The notes below the pieces were generated by a model. The model saw only the letters and a program-made list of their open reading frames with translations, was not told where the DNA came from and did not search any database. From positions 5,096,565 through 5,160,564 of the forward strand of contig CM022671.1 in the NCBI GenBank assembly GCA_012295275.1: DNA of 64,000 nucleotides, written 5' to 3'. Made by a program: the position numbers and the translations under genes. The DNA is from Chrysomallon squamiferum (Eukaryota; Mollusca; Gastropoda; Neomphalida; Peltospiridae). This document shows positions 55,575 to 64,000 of this stretch, one piece after another (position 1 is the stretch's first letter; each line of letters begins with the position of its first letter).

Positions 55575-56273
55575 CTGAAAGAATAAGAATAACAAAGATG
55601 GGTTCAGTTGTAATATCCAGTTAGCCAATGTTCTTAGATAATTTTGTTCTGTAATAAAATGGAAATGGTCACATTAGTTATTCCTAAATAAACAAACTGA
55701 ATGTTTTTATGTCCTTTAAGGTGAAAATATGAATACTGATTTTAATATTGTCCAAACTAGAAATGGTGTCATTTATTTTGTCTAAATGTAGTAAACAATC
55801 ATTTTAATCATACCTTTAAAAATATGGGAACGATCCATTTAAAGCAAGAAAAAACTGAATTAGATATAATTCACAATTTCCATCTATCGCTAAAAGTAAC
55901 AAGTACAGTCTGTTCTTTTTTATGACTATGTTTTAGTAACGTCATCCATTATTACTAGCAGTGGTTGGTTTATTTATTTATTTATTGACTTGGTATGAAT
56001 ACAAAATGTAATAGTTATTTGGCACAGCATCATAAAAAACAACAATCAATAATAATTATTTACTTAGATTATATGTTAGCATCACTGGAGATACACTGTA
56101 GTAATAACTATCATACATTATAATTTGTTTACAATAAATGAAGTGTATATAAGTCTGCATATGTGTGTGTTTGTCTGTCTTTCTGAATTTCTATTTATAT
56201 GTCTATTAATGCATGTGCATGTAAATAAATTTGTATGTTTTTATATATAAATATTAATATGAATATATATCTG

Positions 56274-56311
<38 letters not shown>

Positions 56312-56582
56312 AAAATACCCATTCAAAATAAATATCAACTGAGTTATATATGTTTAATCTTCTTAAGAGTTCTTTAAGGTGATTACATCCAAGCATGACT
56401 AATTGTAAGTGTTGTCATGACAACACAGACTTAAAGCAAGCATATTTATGATTATTTCAGGTTTCTTTGTTACCCAGAATGTAAACATTTGATTTTTATT
56501 TAAGTATGTTTTAATAATACCTTTTCTTTCATTTATGTCATACTTTCTGAATATTTGAATAAATAAAGAAATAAATAAAAAG

Positions 56583-56615
<33 letters not shown>

Positions 56616-59500
56616 TTAAATACAAAAAAAAGAAGAAAAGAATTAAATGAAAGAAAAGAAAAGAGAAAAAATTAAATTCTAATGCATTTCTGATATTTAA
56701 TATGATTCTATTAAAACACAAAATAAAATAAATTATTAAAGCAGGCTGCAAATGTTATAGGTCTATAATATATACAATAAGATAATAAAAAAAATAAAAT
56801 AAAAAAAATAATGTATATTGGTGATAATTTAAAGTTTTAATCCCATAAACAATAAAATAAAATACAAAATAATAATAAAATTAGTATAAATGACACACAC
56901 ATACAAAATGAAAAAGTAAATAAATAATTAATATGACCATTAAAAAAAAATATTATCCAAAATGTAACATTAAAAGAAAATGAATAACAATAAAGAAAAA
57001 AATTATCTAAGAAGTCAGTGAATAAATAAATAAATACATAATATGTATATAACAAAAGCAATTTTGCTAAAAAATAAATAAATAAATTTAAAAAAAAAGA
57101 TTATAACAAATCAAATCAAAAACAACCAAAATTTTATAAAAATAATCTCTTCAGAAACACATCAGATGAAAAAGATTAAAGTTACAAAAATATTTAAAAC
57201 TCGATACTTGAACTTTGAACATATAGTAGTAATAGAGTAATAAATTATTCAGTATGCCATAAATTGTAAAACTATAAACTTTCAAGCTCTGAAAAATAAA
57301 TCAGTTTGGGAAATGACACAAATATAAATACTTCTACATTAATTCAAGAGAATGTTTAATGTTTTACTGTTTTTAATAGCTCTAAAAAATAAAATGAAAG
57401 AGAAATAAAAACACATGATTAAAATAAATCTAAAAAATACAAAAAGTAAATACATATCAACAAAAAAATAATAATAAAAATATAAATAAATATAAAATAA
57501 ATGTATATCAAAAAACACAAATAAATAATTAAAAAATAAAACATACGAAACAACAACAACAAAAACAAAAATAATAATAATAAATAAAAGAAAATTTTAA
57601 AAAATAAATAAATATTCATAGAAAAAAAAATTCTGTTATGTTATTCAAAGATTTTGGTAGAATGGAGCCTGGGTTGGACTGGGAAAAAACATAATAAGTG
57701 TCAGCAAGACTGATATGTCACTGCCAGCAAGACTGATACGTCACTGCCAGCCTAAAGTCGGTACTCAAGAAAAAAAAATATTCAACGACATAATAACAAC
57801 AGAAATTTTTGTTCAGCTTAAATATGGCTGAATGGGTGATGTAATAAGTAGCATGCTAATTATAATCCTGAACAGACTGAGTGAGAAATAAGTTACTACA
57901 AGCATGACTCAGAGGGTGGTTTGTTTATATTTCAAAATATATTAGCCACATAGATTACTTAATGAGCTAAGAGCACATGCATATGCTCAGGTTCTTTTAT
58001 CCTTTACTTAAAAAAAACATATTGGATATTTGTTAATTATTAGCATAAAATCATTTTAAACCAACATTCATTTTCTCTTACAAAAATGTGACAGCTTCTT
58101 CATAAATATTTGAGTGACTAAGAAAGTCACCATCAAATGCAGAATTAGACAGAGTTATAACTGAATTTAAAAAAAATAAAAATAATAACAACATTAATCA
58201 GTGCAATGGGAGATAACTCACATGGCTCTTTTGACATTTCTAGGAACAAATGCTGTGTCATTGTGAAATATAATTTATGTATATATAAGCATGTTAATAA
58301 ATCAGTCAATACATTTGACTGTTGAAGCATTCTTGTCTTAAGAACTCACTATAGTAACTGGAATTTTCTATTTATGATTGTTCTGGTGTTAGACTGTTAG
58401 TATGTTAGATGGTTGGACAGACAGACAAACAGATTTTTCACTTTTCCAAGAAACTTCAACACTTTCTTAATTAGCTCTGTGTTGGAGTTGGTACCAGGAG
58501 GTGAACCCAGAACCTATCATTTTTATAATGCTGCTGGTTTAACTACAATACATGGATGGTTGTATGAATATCATATGCTATTTAGAATGATGTTCTGAAT
58601 ATATAAAATCAGAATAAAATAAAATGTTTCCTGAAAATTTTAGACCAAATAAAGGAGGACTTTTTCAAATGAGGAAACAGAAGGCTGTTATAAAAACATA
58701 AAGTGTGTGTGTGTGTGTGTGTGTTGTGTGTGTGTGTGTGTGTGTGTTTATATATATATATAGAAAGAGCAACATGATCTAAACAGAATTAAAGAGGGGT
58801 TAAGGTGTAATGGTTAGATTTCTTTCCAATACTGAACATACACACAATATATAAAAATACATTTACATATAAAATTATACACATATGTGCATTTGGACAT
58901 CATTAATATCAACAATACATGAATGGATAGATGGTTATCATATGCTTTTTAGAATGATGTACTGCATATATAAAATGTATAAAGACTATTTTAAATGAGG
59001 GAACTAAAAGTTAAATTATAAAAATATAATGTGTGTATGTGGGTGTATATATAATTAGAGAAGGGTTAAGACTGTAATGGTTAGATTTCTTTCTAACACT
59101 GAGCATCCATACAATGTACAAAAATACAAAATATAAAAATATACACACATGTACAATTGGACATGATTAATATCAAGACTATATGATTGCTATTTAATAA
59201 TTCATAGCATTGATTAAATTAATATCAATAAAATAAATTCATTGTTTTCAGAATTTTCACAGGAAATGTCTAGACTAAACTGGAAACATTACAAAAACAC
59301 ATTTTATAATGCAAAAATGTTAATTATTTTAATATAACCAAGAATGAATTTACACTGTGCAGTCTATAATGACAAGACTAATTAACACTGCTAACAGAAG
59401 TAATTAGTTTTCTTGTCAAGATATACTAACTGATGAGTTTCATATATATATATATATATATATGAATTAACCTTTTTTTTTTTTTTTTTCTCTTTCTAAT
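55575..59500. other. Upstream region/5' introns of CCDC74, no coding exon seen
   Basis: AT-rich with A-rich low-complexity stretches (56750-57620), a (GT)n run at about 56282-56308, a GATA run near 56585-56615 and a duplicated block at 58550-59190. Non-coding first exons of CCDC74 may lie here; none could be placed. Confidence 0.4.
58550..59190. repeat. Tandem duplication, ~270-370 bp units
   Basis: The block from ATATCATATGCTATTTAGAATGAT through TAATGGTTAGATTTCTTTCC to GGACATCATTAATATCAA (58550-58915) is repeated with changes at 58918-59185. The first copy has an added (GT)n run. Confidence 0.8.
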
Positions 59501-60574
59501 TAATAATATTTATACTGAAGACCAGTATCATACCTGATTATAACATTCACAGCCAATTCACATTCCCCGGTAATTTCTTCAAATAACCATGCTGTAATTA
59601 TTATACCATGTCGTTATAAAATCGTAGATCCAAGTTAACACTTTGTCCTTTCACTTTACAAAACGCTCGTACTGTGGTATGTAGAAGCTGTTTGTTATGC
59701 AAATATATGTACAGTGGTCTCTATTGGTCACTGACAGGGGCAATACTTGTAAAGTTCACTTCCTGTATTAACTCACGCAATGTTTACGAACTTTACAAAA
59801 ACAAAAAGTCAATTCAACATGACCAAAGACAATTAAAGATTACCCCTATGCGAATTATTCGATATACTTCATTCTATATATTTTCAACAACTGAAAATAA
59901 CAAAATAAGAAAACAAAAATAAACGTTGTCAACGACTCTTTTCAGGAATGTGATTAGGGGTAGACAACTCCAAAACTTCAAAATTTCATCAAGAACGTTG
60001 CATGTTTATGCATGTTTTTATTATGACAGATGCAGCTGGCGTATTATATAAGCCATAATTCGTAATAGAAATGCAAAATTGAAATTTAATTATAAAAGTG
60101 TATTGTTTGTTTCATCTCTTTCAAATTTTGATTTAACTTATTTAAGATACAAACATTTTATTTTGTTATTAACGATAGAGGGCGCTGACGTAAAAGAGGG
60201 AATAGTACGAAATTGTGAACAGGTAGCACTTTGTTCAGAAACAGAAAGTAACCATTGCTTTTCATTTTTTATTTTCGTTTCAGGTTTCATTCATGTTTAC
60301 GATTATATTCTGTTTTGTGCATTTATGATCATATTAGATTTTTTTTGGCAACAGCTTCAGTATTTTGCACAATTTACTTCTTGTTTTTTTGTTTACGACG
60401 TGTCATCTCAAGACTTACTATTTCCATTATTATCATGGTTATACATTTGTAACTTTACATTATTATTATTATTTCTTCTTTATTTATAATACATTCTATT
60501 TTACTACTGTTATAAATATATTTATTTGTCTTGTTTCAAGCATGTTTTTTTAATGGATAATTATTTATTTTCAG
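59500..60574. promoter_or_regulatory. Probable shared upstream region of CCDC74 and Moonraker
   Basis: The block lies between the two head-to-head genes. GAGGGCGCTGACGTAA at 60178-60193 has a CRE-like half site in the only locally G+C-rich patch and is followed by a donor-like ACAGGTAG near 60220. This would fit a non-coding first exon of Moonraker spliced to 60575. No exact start site can be given. Confidence 0.4.
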
Positions 60575-61048
60575 AATTACAAAATTTAAAGATGGCTTTT
60601 TATGGACAGAACCAACTTCAGTTCAATCTAGCATGCCCTCCCATGGCTTCTCATCTGTCTGCACAGTTTCATAAACCAGAACCAATTAAATTTGAAAAAT
60701 TACGATGCATTACTAAAGATTCTTCTCATGTTTCAAAAGATGATGAACAGTTTATGTTGTCATCTGTATCTCAAGATAGAATGTCTCTTGCTGTTCAGTT
60801 AGCTAAAAGAGATGTTAAGAAACAAATGCAAGAGCAGAATGTACAGTCAAGAAATAGATCAACTTCACCTAAGTCATCGAAATCAAAAACTAAAATAATC
60901 TATGGCAAGGAGTACTGGGATAGGCAAAGAAAATGGCAGTCCCGTCCTAAGAAACCACTTGTTACCAAAGAGCATGACAAAAATAAACAGGTTAAAGTGA
61001 CAGGAACCCAGACTCCACCTAGAATGTCTACAAGAAACAATCTTCCTG
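60575..61048 (+). CDS. KIAA0753: Moonraker first coding exon
   Basis: The acceptor TTATTTTCAG ends at 60574. The start ATG at 60592 (MAFYGQNQLQFN) is chosen because homology begins there; 60575-60591 would be 5' UTR. It includes SLAVQLAKRDVKKQ and a basic Ser/Lys-rich tail, and ends phase 1 at GTTAGT. Confidence 0.9.
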
Positions 61049-63610
61049 GTTAGTATCAGTGCTATATGAATATTAAGAAAATATTCTGTAAATTATATCA
61101 GAAACAAAATTATGTCATAAAAAAAAATAAAAAATAAAAATAAAAAAAATAATCTATGAGTGGAGTTGTAATATTAAAAGAAATAATAAAAAATTGTAAC
61201 AGGCATTGGTCGATTTATATACATGATATAATTTCTAACTTTAAAATGGACATTGAATGTTAAGTCTGTAACTGTTAGCTATTTGCTTTAGAACAATGTT
61301 GCCTTTAAGCTGCACAGCAATGCAATTGCAGTTTTGGTGTTGTGCATGTCAAAATATTGTCTCTCATTTTAATTTACAAAATAAAACTGTTTGCCATTGT
61401 ACATAATCTCTATTAATGGCTACTAATTTTGTTGTCATTTATATATATGCTTGATTTGCATAACCAAATAGTAATATATATACAGATGTAAATAAACAAA
61501 ATGTTTTTTGTTTTTTTTAATAATTTTAGCCACAACCAACAGTCCACCAACAAGAGACACTGATAGATATCCACATAACAAGGGGGTCACAACTTGTGCA
61601 GAACCATCTGATGAAGTAGAAAAACTTCAGTTAGAAATGGAAAACTACCTGCACCAGATAGAAGTCATTGAAGAAAAAGCAATCAATGGTAAGCTTTTAT
61701 TTAATATTCCTTGTATAGAATTACAGAAATAGTAATTAGTGGATGTATGCAAAAATAACTTTTGATAAAAAGTCGTCCATTGTAATAAGGCTGATAAGTT
61801 TAAATTTCAGCATCACTGTTAAAATACAGGATTTATAGGATAGTATACTGTACAGTATTATTTGTATAAAAATATGGGGTCTTGAATGCAAATGGTTTAT
61901 TTAAAAGTTATTTATACATATCATCATACAGGTAGATTTGAACAAGAAACCCCCCAAAAACCCCACTCAAATATACACTAAATATACTTAAGACTATACG
62001 TTAACCGAACCACAGATGCTGCTTTGATTAGAATTTTATGTAGGATATGCAATCATACCTCACCTTTCACTAACTTGATCTTTATCAGGATGTAATGAAG
62101 ACCAACTCATAAAATATTTAAATTTAATTTCAGAACAAAATGTAGCTTTTCTTCAACACCATCCACGGAGTAGAAGAAAAGAAGGATATCTTTCAGATGA
62201 GGAGGATGATGATCGGAGGATGATAAGAGCTGATGAACATACAACCAGAGCAGCCAGAAATATATACAACCTTCGTCAGCAAGTGAGACAGATACAGAGA
62301 GAGATTATGACACTGGGGCCAGATCGGGCAAAACATACGAAAAAGGTTAGAGTTGAAAGAAGTGAATGTTTTTGAAAGTGATTTTTAAATGAATTATAGT
62401 GATTTATTTTTGTTTTAGTGACTGCAGAAAATGCAGTGTCATTCAATATAATAGTAAATCTCTTAGTTTTGATTAAAATAAAGATTACACACAGTTTCCC
62501 ACAATCTTTGACTCTCTCCTCTCAGGTATATATATATATATATATATATACAGGGGGTGCAAAAGTAGGTATACAGTAGTATCACATCAGTGAATTTAGT
62601 AGCACATTAAATTAGTTGGACTCATTTTTCTTATTTTGAGTGTCATTAACCATATTTTATTTAAATTAATAAAAACGCATGTATTTTTATATTAGTATTT
62701 TTGTTTGAATAATAAATGTTTTCTTTTTTCATTACTGTATACCTACTTTTGCACACACCCCTCTGTATATACTCACTTTCTGTCTAATATATCCACAAAA
62801 ATACATTATCACCTTTTTATTTAATATGTAATAAATAATTTTATACAAAACATATATCATATTTATTTTAATTCTGACTCAGAGCCAGACAATGGCAAAG
62901 CTGGCTGCAGCTCACAGAGGTGCTGTTCGGACAATCCAGTCGTTTGTGACTAACTTACCAAACCATGACTTGAGGCATGGCCTGCCCCCGAGCTACCACG
63001 AGCTGGCACTGCTGATCAGACAGTTAACACAGCTTAGCTGTGAAATCAAGCAGGGAGAACACACCAAAGTTCAGGAAGAACTCACTAGCATGCTAGATAA
63101 TATAGAGGTAATGTTATTAAGCAAAAATACCTGTTCATGCTTTAAAATGTTATAAAATGACCAAAATAATTTTACATGATTCAAAATAAATGTGTATTTT
63201 CCATAATTACAAAATAAAAAAAATGTTGTAGTTACATGTTCAGCCTAGGCATGTGTGTGGGGGAGGTTTGGGTGTGAATTTACAGATGTACCATTCATAT
63301 ATTGTAATATATTTATAATATATTTATGTGTGTTTGTATGATGCTTATACATACAATTTGATATCAGATACATTTTGTTTTATAACTGGTACTGAAATTA
63401 AACTTAATGTCAGATTCATAACTTTGTTGTTTCAGAAGTTAAATACAATCTGGAGTAGGAAGAAACTTGTGCAACAGCAACAACAACAACAACAACAACA
63501 AGAGATGTCACAACAAAGTCTTTCACGAGTTAGTCAACCTCCATTTCAAACCAATATACATAATCATCAGAAATCTGTCAGAAGATTTGGGAAGGAAAAC
63601 AAACTGAGAA
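60592..63610 (+). CDS. KIAA0753: Moonraker (KIAA0753/OFIP) orthologue, 5' five coding exons, runs off right edge
   Basis: Exons 60592-61048, 61530-61688, 62134-62345, 62883-63107 and 63436-about 63610 join in phase (1, 1, 0, 0). Moonraker is a centriolar-satellite scaffold needed for centriole duplication and, with OFD1 and FOPNL, for ciliogenesis. Matching blocks are QNQLQFN and IKFEKL near the start, SVSQDRMSLAVQLAKRDVKK, ARNIYNLRQQVRQIQREIM, KHTKK and MAKLAAAHRGAVRTIQSFVT, all in the order of human KIAA0753. A glutamine run sits in the last exon. The vertebrate protein is about 960 residues, so roughly half is missing from the window. If the last exon is read through, a TAA at 63637-63639 would end a 418-residue protein. 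Confidence 0.93.
61530..61688 (+). CDS. KIAA0753: Moonraker coding exon 2
   Basis: A 159-nt class 1-1 exon, TTTTAG to GTAAGC. A disordered Thr/Pro-rich part is followed by the helix EVEKLQLEMENYLHQIEVIE. Confidence 0.9.
62134..62345 (+). CDS. KIAA0753: Moonraker coding exon 3
   Basis: A 212-nt exon, phase 1 in and 0 out. It carries an acidic patch (SDEEDDD) and the conserved coiled coil ARNIYNLRQQVRQIQREIM ending KHTKK, as in the human protein. Confidence 0.93.
62551..62764. mobile_element. Mariner/Tc1-like MITE in a Moonraker intron
   Basis: The left end CAGGGGGTGCAAAAGTAGGT, continuing ATACAGTA, is repeated in inverted form at the right end (62733-62764), with a small insertion near the tip. 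The flanks are TA-rich, compatible with a TA target duplication. About 214 bp, AT-rich inside, no transposase: a non-autonomous element. The terminal pattern resembles those of mariner-family elements. Confidence 0.75.
62883..63107 (+). CDS. KIAA0753: Moonraker coding exon 4
   Basis: A 225-nt phase 0-0 exon with the best conserved block, MAKLAAAHRGAVRTIQSFVT, then LIRQLTQLSCEIK. Acceptor CTGACTCAG, donor GTAATG. Confidence 0.95.
63436..63610 (+). CDS. KIAA0753: Moonraker coding exon 5 with polyglutamine run (3' end uncertain)
   Basis: It starts KLNTIWSRKKLV after TTTCAG, then about ten Gln codons (nearly all CAA), then a basic tail. GTAAAA at 63611 is the likely donor, since homologues continue well beyond this point. 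Without splicing the frame stops at 63639. Confidence 0.8.
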
Positions 63611-64000
63611 GTAAAAATGTTGTTGATGTCTTTTGCTAAAATTTAAACTGTTAAATAGCTTCTTTGATCACTTTGCACTAAATCAATAAATATTTATGTT
63701 TTGATACAGTAAATAACATTTAACCACACTGAAATACTTTTCTATGGATAACATACCACCTTGTTAAATATAGTGATCAAGAAATAATATTTTACATAAT
63801 AATAATAATAAATGAATTTATAAAGTGGCCCATGCACCAAATTTGATGCTCTGTATGCAGTATTGTATTTAAAGGAAAGCATCTGTTAAACCACATCACT
63901 GTGATGGCAGTTGGAATGGGAGATATTCAAATTGTTTTACAAAATAAATTAGCACTGTGACCCATAATTCTGAGGCACATGTTAGTTCCTGGGCTAGAAT

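Overview
This is animal nuclear DNA: AT-rich, packed with long microsatellites and minisatellites, with short exons bounded by GT-AG introns. I assembled four multi-exon protein genes by joining open frames at splice sites and checking that intron phases agree. The species cannot be read directly. A gene with many Peritrophin-A (CBM14) chitin-binding modules of the 'YYWC' style, together with retained Moonraker and CCDC74 genes, suggests a slowly evolving invertebrate. An arthropod such as a chelicerate is my favoured guess, but a mollusc or other lophotrochozoan is not excluded.

Region 1 (772-29638, minus strand) is one large secreted-protein gene running off the left edge. A signal-peptide exon at 29608-29638 is followed by at least 22 more exons. 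Fourteen encode one six-cysteine CBM14 domain each. Eight of the others are tiny linker exons (39-57 nt), seven of which encode a basic cleavage motif such as RSKR, RNRR, RNKR, RIKR or RKKR. Nearly every intron is phase 1, so modules can be added or skipped without breaking the frame. Joined, the visible part encodes about 1,559 residues and looks like a furin-processed chitin-binding polyprotein. Two of its introns hold minisatellites that begin exactly at an exon's 5' splice site and whose units carry copies of that site.

Region 2 (about 30-43.2 kb) is intergenic: microsatellites, a 105-bp tandem repeat, a dispersed duplicate and no gene that I can support.

Region 3 (43281-47370, plus strand) is a complete eight-exon RFC2 gene (clamp-loader small subunit) with an E2F-like site just before the start codon.

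Region 4 (50840-55490, minus strand) is a seven-coding-exon CCDC74/CCDC92-family coiled-coil gene, tail-to-tail with RFC2. Region 5 (60592 to beyond 63610, plus strand) is the 5' half of Moonraker (KIAA0753/OFIP orthologue), a centriolar-satellite and ciliogenesis protein. It is head-to-head with CCDC74 across about 4-5 kb, so the right end is a pair of centrosome/cilium genes. A mariner-like MITE sits in the third listed Moonraker intron.
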